DNA from: Desulfosporosinus sp. UBA5188 | GTDB taxonomy: Bacteria > Bacillota > Desulfitobacteriia > Desulfitobacteriales > Desulfitobacteriaceae | Length of the DNA stretch: 7,346 bases | Direction of reading: 5' to 3' | Assembly: GCA_002413075.1 (NCBI GenBank) | Contig: DHWG01000179.1 | Coordinates: 1 to 7,346, forward strand | Shown here: positions 1 to 5,608 of the stretch, piece after piece | Numbering within the stretch: the first letter of the stretch is position 1 | How the letters are laid out: every line of letters begins with the position of its first letter | Translations under genes and position numbers: made by a program | The notes under the pieces: model-generated | What the model saw: the letters and a program-made list of their open reading frames with translations, nothing else | Told to the model about the DNA's origin: nothing | Databases searched by the model: none

Positions 1-62
1 ATTATGAAATTGACTCAATTAATTGTAATATAAATTAGTGCAAAAAGAAACAATTCGATGGA

Positions 63-119
63 ACTTGTTTAGACAGATAAAAGGTGTCAATAAAAGGGAG
101 TAGACGCCCTAAAGCAAGT
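63..119 (+). other. possible folded 5' leader RNA upstream of the prepilin peptidase gene
   Basis: Three nested complementarities are visible. ACTTGT (63-68) can pair with GCAAGT (114-119), closing a stem. Inside it, GACA (72-75) pairs with TGTC (85-88), and AGGG (95-98) pairs with CCCT (107-110). Together they would make a small three-way junction ending about 17 bases before the ribosome binding site of the next gene. The stems are short (4-6 bp) and I do not recognise a known riboswitch consensus in it. This is inference from pairing alone and may be chance. Confidence 0.2.
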
Positions 120-149
120 CGTTGAAACTGAATATAAAGGATTGATAAC

Positions 150-941
150 ATGATCATGTATGGCCTTATCTTTATTTATGGACTTATAATTGGTTCTTTT
201 CTCAATGTCTGCATCTACCGAATTCCACGAGAGGAGTCCATAGTCTCTCCGCCTTCTCACTGCCCAAACTGTGGAACCAGGCTGAAAGCTTTTGACCTTA
301 TTCCACTGTTCAGCTACTTGATATTCCAGCGGAAATGTCGTTACTGCCACTTGGGAATATCCCCTAGGTATTTTTTAGTAGAGCTTTTAACCGGAATGCT
401 CTCCGTAGCCTTGTTCTTCAAATATGGTCTGACCGTAGACTTTGGAGCATTTCTATACTTAACCTATATCCTGATTGCCGTATTTTTCATTGACCTCGAT
501 CATCAGATTATACCGAATGAACTGGTGATTGCAGGGCTGGTTGGAGGCGCAATCCTTTTTGTTTATAATCTTTTCGAGACATTTCAAATTTATGATGACC
601 ATCTTTGGTGGAATCCTCTGCTTGGTATGGCATTAGGTTCAGGTTTTCTGTTGGCTGTTTCGCTAATCGGATTAGCGCTTTATAAGGGCGAAGAAGTCAT
701 GGGCATGGGGGATGTGAAGTTATTTGCCCCGATCGGGTTGTTTCTTGGCTGGAGAATGACGTTGCTAGCGCTATTTATCTCAGTGGTCCTGGGAGGGATG
801 TCAAGTGTGTTGTTAATGCTTCTAGGGAAAGCCAATAGGAAGAGTATGATCCCGTTCGGACCCTTTATTGTTACGGCAGTATTTATTACAATTATATGGG
901 GCTGGGACATACTGCGTTGGTATCTAAGTACGTATATGTAA
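150..941 (+). CDS. pilD: type IV prepilin peptidase / N-methyltransferase (A24 family)
   Basis: This is a membrane aspartic protease that cleaves the leader of type IV prepilins and pseudopilins and, in bifunctional members, N-methylates the new first residue. The 263-aa protein has the N-terminal GSFLNV signature (15-20) and two CxxC pairs (C38/C41 and C63/C66) of the zinc-type methyltransferase domain. The protease domain has the FIDLDH motif (113-118) and GMGDVK (185-190, D188), which carry the catalytic aspartates, and about seven hydrophobic segments. Length is normal for the full two-domain form (also named ComC or GspO). The ATG at 150 is preceded by AAAGGA (136-141) at good spacing; a second ATG lies two codons downstream. 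No pilus assembly genes adjoin it, but likely substrates lie at 3455 and 6896. The family call is firm; which pilus or secretion system it serves is not shown. Confidence 0.95.
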   Translation: MIMYGLIFIYGLIIGSFLNVCIYRIPREESIVSPPSHCPNCGTRLKAFDLIPLFSYLIFQRKCRYCHLGISPRYFLVELLTGMLSVALFFKYGLTVDFGAFLYLTYILIAVFFIDLDHQIIPNELVIAGLVGGAILFVYNLFETFQIYDDHLWWNPLLGMALGSGFLLAVSLIGLALYKGEEVMGMGDVKLFAPIGLFLGWRMTLLALFISVVLGGMSSVLLMLLGKANRKSMIPFGPFIVTAVFITIIWGWDILRWYLSTYM

Positions 942-962
942 GGGACTCTGACCTAAACCTTA

Positions 963-1008
963 CGCCTGAAATTCGTCTCCCCAAAAAAGATGGGGCAGGC
1001 GGATTTTT
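963..1008 (+). terminator. probable rho-independent terminator after the prepilin peptidase gene
   Basis: CCCCA (979-983) pairs with TGGGG (991-995) around a 7-base loop. Outside it, CGCCTG (963-968) can pair with CAGGCG (996-1001), leaving a 10-base bulge on the 5' side. The stem is followed at once by ATTTTT (1003-1008). The unpaired bulge makes it an imperfect terminator. Another hairpin, GTAAGG (938-943) with CCTTAC (958-963), starts at the stop codon just upstream. Confidence 0.5.
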
Positions 1009-1070
1009 CTATGAGACGGCTGTCCCTACTACCGATGTGAAATTATTTACTTCCCTAAAAAGTGGATAAG

Positions 1071-1098
1071 CAATATCTTTCCCCCCCAAGCATATGTA
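1071..1098 (+). promoter_or_regulatory. possible sigma-E-type (mother-cell) promoter for sigK
   Basis: CAATATC (1071-1077) resembles the -35 element of sigma-E promoters (centred on ATATT). It is followed after 13 bases by CATATGTA (1091-1098), which matches only the CATA half of the -10 consensus. In Bacillus, sigK is transcribed in the mother cell by sigma-E and then sigma-K, so the class is expected. The -10 match is poor in its 3' half and the predicted leader would be very short. A run of seven C (1081-1087) fills most of the spacer. Confidence 0.35.
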
Positions 1099-1110
1099 TT
1101 AAGACTGTGG

Positions 1111-1120
1111 AAAGGGGTGG
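1111..1120 (+). promoter_or_regulatory. ribosome binding site deciding the sigK start
   Basis: The purine-rich AAAGGGGTGG ends five bases before the ATG at 1126. An in-frame GTG at 1117 lies inside this same tract, so using the GTG would leave only the weaker GGAAAG at 1109-1114 upstream. The ATG is therefore preferred. Confidence 0.6.
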
Positions 1121-1125
1121 AAAAT

Positions 1126-1869
1126 ATGTTCGCTGAATTATTCATGGTCAGTATGGCTCTCTCCGTTCTTAAGGGAGTCTCTTTACTCGTCTCGTATATC
1201 AACAATAATGCCTTTCCCCAGCCTTTAAATGAGAAAGAGGAAACGCGTTATTTAAAAATCCTTAGTCAAAGTAAAACAGAACCCTTTACCCTGACCCGTG
1301 AGGTCGAAAATGCTCGTAACACATTAGTGGAGCATAATTTGCGTTTGGTGGCGCATCTGGTTAAAAAATTCGACGGGACAGGAGAAGATGGTGATGACTT
1401 AATTTCTATTGGGACGATTGGTTTAATTAAGGGGATTAACACGTTCGATCCAAATAAAGGGACGAAGCTTGCAACGTATGCAGCGCGTTGTATTGAGAAC
1501 GAGATCTTAATGCATCTGCGGTCACTGAAAAAATCTCGGGGAGAAGTTTCGATTTACGATCCGATTGGGATGGATAAAGAGGGTAATGAGATTTCTTTGA
1601 TCGATGTACTGGGTTCGAACGAGGAAGATATCTCAATCAAGGTTGAAAACGACTCTGAACAAAAAGCATTGCTCGAACTTCTTAAAAAGTTGAATAAAAG
1701 AGAAAAGATGGTTCTCGAGTCCCGTTATGGGTTGATGAACAGTACCAAACGGACACAACGGGAGATTGCCAAGGCTTTGGAAATTTCTCGCTCATATGTT
1801 TCTCGCATCGAAAAGAAAGCCATTCAACGGTTAATGGAAGAGATGGAAAAGATTAATCCTAAAAAATAA
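1126..1869 (+). CDS. sigK: RNA polymerase sporulation sigma factor sigma-K (pro-sigma-K), uninterrupted
   Basis: This is the late mother-cell sigma factor, which directs coat and cortex gene expression during sporulation. Counting from ATG 1126 (247 aa), a hydrophobic pro-sequence spans residues 1-23. It runs into LVSYINNNAFPQPL, where S23/Y24 matches the site that SpoIVFB cleaves in B. subtilis pro-sigma-K. Region 2 follows: NLRLVAHLVKKF (71-82), core-binding DLISIGTIGLIKGI (91-104), and the -10-reading segment TKLATYAARCIENEILMHLR (113-132). Region 4 ends in the helix-turn-helix REIAKALEISRSYVSRIEKK (212-231). The pro-sequence and NNAFPQPL distinguish it from sigma-E. There is no skin-type insertion splitting the gene. 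Compared with the B. subtilis protein as I remember it, about 10 extra residues lie near 50-61. An in-frame GTG at 1117 would add three residues. It probably acts independently of its neighbours. Confidence 0.95.
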   Translation: MFAELFMVSMALSVLKGVSLLVSYINNNAFPQPLNEKEETRYLKILSQSKTEPFTLTREVENARNTLVEHNLRLVAHLVKKFDGTGEDGDDLISIGTIGLIKGINTFDPNKGTKLATYAARCIENEILMHLRSLKKSRGEVSIYDPIGMDKEGNEISLIDVLGSNEEDISIKVENDSEQKALLELLKKLNKREKMVLESRYGLMNSTKRTQREIAKALEISRSYVSRIEKKAIQRLMEEMEKINPKK

Positions 1870-1878
1870 CCCCAGTAC

Positions 1879-1908
1879 TTGATCTCATAGTATGCTCTAA
1901 GGTATAAT
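1879..1908 (+). promoter_or_regulatory. sigma-A promoter for the yqeG-type gene
   Basis: TTGATC (1879-1884, four of six with TTGACA) and a perfect TATAAT (1903-1908) are separated by 18 bases. Transcription would start near 1915, giving a leader of about 23 bases before the ATG at 1938. It lies just downstream of the sigK stop, so the phosphatase gene can be expressed in vegetative cells independently of sigK. Confidence 0.65.
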
Positions 1909-1926
1909 TAAGTAAAATACGTACTT

Positions 1927-1933
1927 TGGAGGG
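1927..1933 (+). promoter_or_regulatory. ribosome binding site deciding the yqeG start
   Basis: TGGAGGG sits four bases before the ATG at 1938. An in-frame TTG at 1926 overlaps this sequence and would lack a site of its own, so the shorter 176-aa product is preferred. Confidence 0.7.
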
Positions 1934-1937
1934 TTCA

Positions 1938-2468
1938 ATGTTTGAGTATTTCCAACCAACGCTTCAAGCTCCTTCACTTGATCTTATTTCGGTTGAACAA
2001 CTGACTCAGGACGGGATCAAAGGGCTCATTATAGATTTGGATAATACGATGACTCCCTGGAATGATCTCGAAGTGGGTCCTAAGGTGGCAACCTGGTTTA
2101 TCAAAGTTAAGGCCGCGGGGATTGGTGCGTGCGTTGTATCGAACAACAGTAAGCGTCAACGCGTCGCTGTTGTGGCGGATCGCTTAGACATCCCTTTTGT
2201 TTTTGGAGCGACGAAACCGAGAAGAAGAGCGTTTCGATCGGCAATGAATATTTTGGGAACAGGGCATCAGGATACGGCTGTCATAGGAGATCAGTTGTTT
2301 ACCGATATACTTGGCGGAAATCGTCTTGGCCTCTACACGATATTGGTCACCCCAATTAATGATCGTGAATTTATCGGAACTAAAGTGATGCGCAAGATGG
2401 AGAAGGTTCTAGTCTGGTTGATGAAGCATTGTGCTCCGGCAAAGTCAATTAGCACCAAGATACATTAA
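1938..2468 (+). CDS. yqeG: YqeG-family HAD-type phosphatase
   Basis: This is a small cytoplasmic HAD-superfamily hydrolase of the YqeG type, whose physiological substrate I cannot name. From ATG 1938 the protein has 176 aa, the usual family size. HAD motif I is DLDNT (33-37), with D33 as the likely nucleophile and D35 as the likely acid/base. Motif II is the serine of VVSNN (S68). Motif III is K93 in GATKPRRRAF. Motif IV is GDQLFTDILGG (117-127, D118 and D123). All catalytic positions are present, so the enzyme should be active, and no cap domain is apparent. It has its own sigma-A promoter and terminator and is therefore probably monocistronic. In B. subtilis yqeG is followed by the GTPase gene yqeH and then aroE; here aroE comes next and yqeH is absent. 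Confidence 0.9.
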   Translation: MFEYFQPTLQAPSLDLISVEQLTQDGIKGLIIDLDNTMTPWNDLEVGPKVATWFIKVKAAGIGACVVSNNSKRQRVAVVADRLDIPFVFGATKPRRRAFRSAMNILGTGHQDTAVIGDQLFTDILGGNRLGLYTILVTPINDREFIGTKVMRKMEKVLVWLMKHCAPAKSISTKIH

Positions 2469-2480
2469 ACATGAAAGATT

Positions 2481-2506
2481 AAAGGAATGGCCTGCCATTC
2501 CTTTTT
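2481..2506 (+). terminator. strong rho-independent terminator after yqeG
   Basis: AAAGGAATGG (2481-2490) is perfectly complementary to CCATTCCTTT (2495-2504) around the loop CCTG, and the 3' arm runs into a T tract (2502-2506). It lies 13 bases after the yqeG stop. It separates yqeG from aroE, so aroE should need a promoter in 2507-2566, where I see no convincing sigma-A match. Confidence 0.85.
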
Positions 2507-2566
2507 CCCGATTCAAAAGTATTCGTTCAGTGAACCTGTTTAGTCAGGGCCAAAGGACTAAGATGT

Positions 2567-2572
2567 AAAGGA
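2567..2572 (+). promoter_or_regulatory. ribosome binding site deciding the aroE start
   Basis: AAAGGA directly abuts an in-frame ATG at 2573, leaving no spacing for initiation there. It lies nine bases before the next in-frame ATG at 2582. The second ATG is therefore the likelier start, and the protein then begins with the usual short lead into the VIGDPIEHS motif. Confidence 0.65.
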
Positions 2573-2581
2573 ATGTTAACA

Positions 2582-3397
2582 ATGGAGAAACATTATGCGG
2601 TGATCGGAGACCCAATAGAACACTCGCTCTCTCCAGGGATGCACAACGCCGGGTATTTAGCTTTAGGAATTGACGCAGCCTACCAACGCTTTCAGGTGGA
2701 GCCTAGTCATTTGGCGGAGGCTGTAGAGGGCCTCTGTGCCCTAGGGTTTTCGGGTTGGAACGTAACCTTACCGCATAAGGAAACGATCATCCCCTTCCTT
2801 GATACGCTTACCCCGGAGGCTCAACGCGCGGGGGCGGTGAACACGGTGAAAATACATGAGGGTCAGCGAATTGGTCATAATACGGATGGCGATGGGTTTG
2901 TTCGGTCAGTGCACGGCGATCTTAACGGCTTTAAGGGTAAGAGAGCTGTCCTACTGGGAGCGGGTGGTGCCGCAAAAGGGATTGCCTTAGCCTTAGCAGC
3001 ACAGGGCATGCACGTACATATTCTTAATCGTACACCTGAAAAGGCTACGGCCTTAGTGGAGTTGGTTAAGAAGTGGGGTGGAATGGCCACGTCTGGGGAG
3101 TTTGCTCCAGGAGACTGGATGGAGGCGGTCGATCTGTTGGTGCAGACGACTTCCGTCGGGTTACGTGGTGAACATTTCCCCTTTTCCATGCAAGGTATTT
3201 CTGACCGGGCGCTCGTCGTTGATATAATATTTAACCCCAGTGAAACAGTTTTTCTGCAAGACGCCAAAAAGCAAGGTTGCCGTACGCTGAACGGATTAGG
3301 GATGCTCCTATATCAAGGGGCTTATGCGTGGGAGTTCTGGTTAGGTGGACAAGCTCCCATTGAGGCCATGCAACGAGGTTTGAAAGAGCAACTATGA
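2582..3397 (+). CDS. aroE: shikimate dehydrogenase (NADP-dependent)
   Basis: This enzyme reduces 3-dehydroshikimate to shikimate with NADPH, in the cytoplasm. From ATG 2582 it has 271 aa, typical for AroE. Shikimate-binding serines S15 and S17 lie in HSLSP. The catalytic lysine is K66 in NVTLPHK and the catalytic aspartate is D102 in NTDGDGF. The dinucleotide fold has GAGGAAKG (126-133) and NRTPEK (149-154), the latter typical of NADP preference. The C-terminal GLGMLLYQGAYAWEFWLG (238-255) supplies the conserved glutamine Q245. The usual YNP is FNP here (residues 217-219), a conservative change. The gene follows a terminator and is spaced 57 bases from the pseudopilin gene downstream, so it is probably first in the aro operon. 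An upstream in-frame ATG at 2573 is unlikely to be used. Confidence 0.96.
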   Translation: MEKHYAVIGDPIEHSLSPGMHNAGYLALGIDAAYQRFQVEPSHLAEAVEGLCALGFSGWNVTLPHKETIIPFLDTLTPEAQRAGAVNTVKIHEGQRIGHNTDGDGFVRSVHGDLNGFKGKRAVLLGAGGAAKGIALALAAQGMHVHILNRTPEKATALVELVKKWGGMATSGEFAPGDWMEAVDLLVQTTSVGLRGEHFPFSMQGISDRALVVDIIFNPSETVFLQDAKKQGCRTLNGLGMLLYQGAYAWEFWLGGQAPIEAMQRGLKEQL

Positions 3398-3454
3398 AGC
3401 CAATATTTTCTAAAGTCTAGGGGTGAAGCCCGCAAAGAGGAAGAGGAAGATGAG

Positions 3455-3892
3455 ATGGGTGACAAGCGACGCAAGGAGCGAGGGTTTACCTTACTTGAGA
3501 TGTTACTTGTTCTGATTCTTTTATCTGGTGCGGGTTTTGTGCTCCTCGTTAAGCTTCCGATTCACATGGAGAAGGAACGACTCACTTTTGCAACAACCCA
3601 ATTGCTGGAGGAAATTAGAGATACCCGTCAGGCTGCTTTGGCGGAAAATAACTGGTATGAGATTAAATTTTATCTTCAGGACGGGGATCATACTTATAAG
3701 ATCTTTCGTCAGGGAACAAGGGTGAAAGAGTTGCATCTAAAGGATGGGATCCAGTTTCTTGGTCAACCGGTTAATTTAATCTTTAATGCTTCAGGACGAA
3801 GTGTCGGGACAACCATAGTGTTAACAAACCCCTCAGGTGAGCAAAGACGGGTTGTTGTTGCCCCAGTGGGCATGCGCATTAGAGAAGAGTAA
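3455..3892 (+). CDS. GspH/ComGD-like pseudopilin (type IV prepilin-like protein)
   Basis: This is a predicted secreted, membrane-anchored pseudopilin. A short basic leader (MGDKRRKERG) ends at G10, and processing before F11 gives FTLLE with the glutamate at position +5 (E15). A hydrophobic helix follows (about 12-33). The 145-aa protein then has a helical stretch and a beta-rich C-terminal part with NASGRSVGTTIVLTN (111-125) and QRRVVVAP (130-137), a pattern like the GspH/FimT and ComGD family. GAGG (3443-3446) lies eight bases before the ATG. The gene sits between aroE and aroC with short gaps (57 and 23 bases), so it is probably cotranscribed with them, though it has no metabolic link to them. 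The prepilin peptidase at 150-941 is the obvious processing enzyme. It could be a minor pilin of a competence, type II secretion or type IV pilus system. Confidence 0.85.
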   Translation: MGDKRRKERGFTLLEMLLVLILLSGAGFVLLVKLPIHMEKERLTFATTQLLEEIRDTRQAALAENNWYEIKFYLQDGDHTYKIFRQGTRVKELHLKDGIQFLGQPVNLIFNASGRSVGTTIVLTNPSGEQRRVVVAPVGMRIREE

Positions 3893-3915
3893 GTATAGGG
3901 GAGTAGGGATGAATA

Positions 3916-5061
3916 ATGCGTTTTTTAACAGCCGGAGAATCACATGGCCAGAAATTAGTGGGTATCATAGAAGGCTTACCGTCTGGAATGAAGATTTCTA
4001 AGGATTGTGTTGATGCGGTGCTGAGAAAGCGTCAACAAGGGCCTGGGCGTGGAGGCCGAATGGCCATAGAACTCGATGAGATTCACTTTATTTCCGGAAT
4101 TCGAGGAGGAGTAAGTACGGGGGCCCCAGTTGCGTTGGAGATTAATAATCGTGATTGGGAAAACTGGGCGGGTATCATGGACTGGAGCGAAGGGGCTGAC
4201 TTAGAGAGCCGAAAGGTCATGACGCCACGACCGGGTCATGCAGATTTGACCGGAGCCCTTAAATACCGCACCGAAGTTCGGAATATCCTCGAGAGAGCGA
4301 GTGCCAGAGAAACAGCCATGAGAGTCGCCATTGGCAGCATTGTTCGACAAGGTTTATCGGCCCTAGGAGTGGAGATCAGAGGGCATGTCCTCGCAGTCGG
4401 CGGTGTTCATGCTGTAAGTTCTGACGAATCAGAGTATTGGGAACGTGTCAGACGATCAGAGTGGTCAGTTGGGGACCCTATTGCTGAACAAAAAATGGGG
4501 GAACGGCTCCAGGTGGCCCGGGATTCCGGTGAATCCTTGGGCGGCCTATTAGAAATACAAGTTTATAATGTTCCAGCCGGACTTGGATCGCATGTTCAGT
4601 GGGACCGCAAGTTAGATGGAAAACTGGCCCAAGCCGTTCTTTCAGTGCAAGCCATGAAAGGGGTTTCTTTTGGGCTAGGATTTGAAGCCGGGGAACGTCT
4701 GGGTTCGTTGGTCCATGATCCGATCACGTATTGTGAGGGAAAAGGTTTTGCTAGGGCTACCAACCATGCGGGAGGCATTGAAGGGGGCATGAGCAATGGG
4801 GAGACCATCGTCCTTCAAGCAGTTATGAAACCGATCCCGACCTTGTATCAACCTCTAGAGACCGTGCATCTGGACACCAAAGAGGTGGTTAAGGCTAGTG
4901 TGGAACGATCAGATGTCTGTGCTGTGCCGGCTGCCTTGGTGGTTTTGGAACATGTCGTGGCTTGGGTGATCGCCGAAGCAGTGCTCGAGAAGTTTCCTGC
5001 GGATAGCTTTATAGAATTGCAAACAGCCTGGGAAGCTTATCAAGCGTATTTAGAACTATGA
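3916..5061 (+). CDS. aroC: chorismate synthase
   Basis: This enzyme converts 5-enolpyruvylshikimate 3-phosphate to chorismate by a trans-1,4 elimination that needs reduced FMN, the last step of the shikimate pathway. At 381 aa it has normal length. Family signatures are present throughout: GESHG (7-11, H10), QQGPGRGGRM (40-49), RPGHADLTG (105-113), RASARETA (127-134), SVQAMKGV (243-250), NHAGGIEGGMSNGE (283-296) and RSDVCAVPAA (331-340). The ATG at 3916 is preceded by AGGG (3905-3908). An out-of-frame ATG at 3909 is probably not used. The stop at 5059-5061 lies 13 bases before the aroK ATG, so the two are probably translationally coupled. Confidence 0.98.
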   Translation: MRFLTAGESHGQKLVGIIEGLPSGMKISKDCVDAVLRKRQQGPGRGGRMAIELDEIHFISGIRGGVSTGAPVALEINNRDWENWAGIMDWSEGADLESRKVMTPRPGHADLTGALKYRTEVRNILERASARETAMRVAIGSIVRQGLSALGVEIRGHVLAVGGVHAVSSDESEYWERVRRSEWSVGDPIAEQKMGERLQVARDSGESLGGLLEIQVYNVPAGLGSHVQWDRKLDGKLAQAVLSVQAMKGVSFGLGFEAGERLGSLVHDPITYCEGKGFARATNHAGGIEGGMSNGETIVLQAVMKPIPTLYQPLETVHLDTKEVVKASVERSDVCAVPAALVVLEHVVAWVIAEAVLEKFPADSFIELQTAWEAYQAYLEL

Positions 5062-5069
5062 GAGGGTGA
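5062..5069 (+). promoter_or_regulatory. ribosome binding site deciding the aroK start
   Basis: GAGGGTGA starts right after the aroC stop and ends five bases before the ATG at 5075. An in-frame GTG at 5066 lies inside it and is the less likely start. The position suggests translational coupling with aroC. Confidence 0.65.
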
Positions 5070-5074
5070 TCTCC

Positions 5075-5608
5075 ATGCGAAACATCGTTCTCATTGGATT
5101 TATGGGGACTGGCAAAAGCTCAGTTGGTAAGCGCTTGGCGCAGTCGCTCGCTTGGGATTTTGTCGATACAGACTGGGTCATTGGAGAAGTGACTAATTTA
5201 AGTGTCACCGAAATTTTTCGGCGGCATGGGGAGACCCGTTTTCGTTCAGAAGAAAAAATTGTGGTCGCAAGACTCAGTCAGAAGGAACAAATGGTCATAG
5301 CAACGGGCGGAGGGACTGTCGTTGACCCTCTCAACTTGCAAGCTTTGGCTAGGAATGGAATTATTGTCGGTCTCTATGCCACGGTGGACACTATTCTTAG
5401 CCGAGTTGGACAGAAAAATGAACGACCACTTCTCAAAGGCACAAAGGAAGCCATCGAAGAATTATGGTCGCAGCGTCAAGAGTGCTACGCCCAGGCTGAC
5501 TTTACGGTGGATACGTCAGAGAAAAATATCGATGAAGTGGTGAGTGAGATTCTTGCTAGGCTTGAAAGGATGACAGATGATGAGTTTACCAGAGTGTCAA
5601 CCCATTGA
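5075..5608 (+). CDS. aroK: shikimate kinase
   Basis: This cytoplasmic NMP-kinase-like enzyme phosphorylates shikimate at the 3-hydroxyl with ATP. From ATG 5075 it has 177 aa, typical for the family. The Walker A loop is GFMGTGKSS (8-16, K14). Shikimate contacts are D33 in DTD and R57 in GETRFR, together with the TGGG loop (77-80). The lid arginine is R117 in ERPLL, and the adenine-side RxxxYxxxA pattern is at R134/Y138/A142. The last 11 codons overlap the start of aroB by 32 bases, and the tail after about residue 165 has no conserved role. An upstream GTG at 5066 would add three residues. Confidence 0.96.
   Translation: MRNIVLIGFMGTGKSSVGKRLAQSLAWDFVDTDWVIGEVTNLSVTEIFRRHGETRFRSEEKIVVARLSQKEQMVIATGGGTVVDPLNLQALARNGIIVGLYATVDTILSRVGQKNERPLLKGTKEAIEELWSQRQECYAQADFTVDTSEKNIDEVVSEILARLERMTDDEFTRVSTH

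Noticed and set aside
10..36. TTGACT with TATAAA/TAAATT as a sigma-A promoter for the prepilin peptidase gene
   Set aside because: The better -10 candidate (29-34) is only 13 bases from the -35, and the other (31-36) matches poorly at 15 bases. Neither is convincing.
40..140. c-di-GMP-I (GEMM) riboswitch upstream of the prepilin peptidase gene
   Set aside because: The GCAAACC, GACGCAAAGCC and tetraloop-receptor signatures are not present, despite a superficially similar GACGCCCTAAAGC at 103-115.
2507..2572. T-box or tryptophan-type attenuator ahead of aroE
   Set aside because: No T-box sequence (such as GGTGGTACC), no antiterminator/terminator pair and no leader peptide could be found in the 66 bases available.
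2875..3267. 130-codon open frame on the - strand inside aroE
   Set aside because: It lies wholly within a well-supported aroE, and its translation shows no recognisable family or hydrophobic pattern. It is a shadow of coding bias.
3909..3920. Out-of-frame ATG just before aroC as a separate start
   Set aside because: The frame starting at 3909 has no conserved protein, and the in-frame ATG at 3916 gives the full MRFLTAGESHG start of chorismate synthase.
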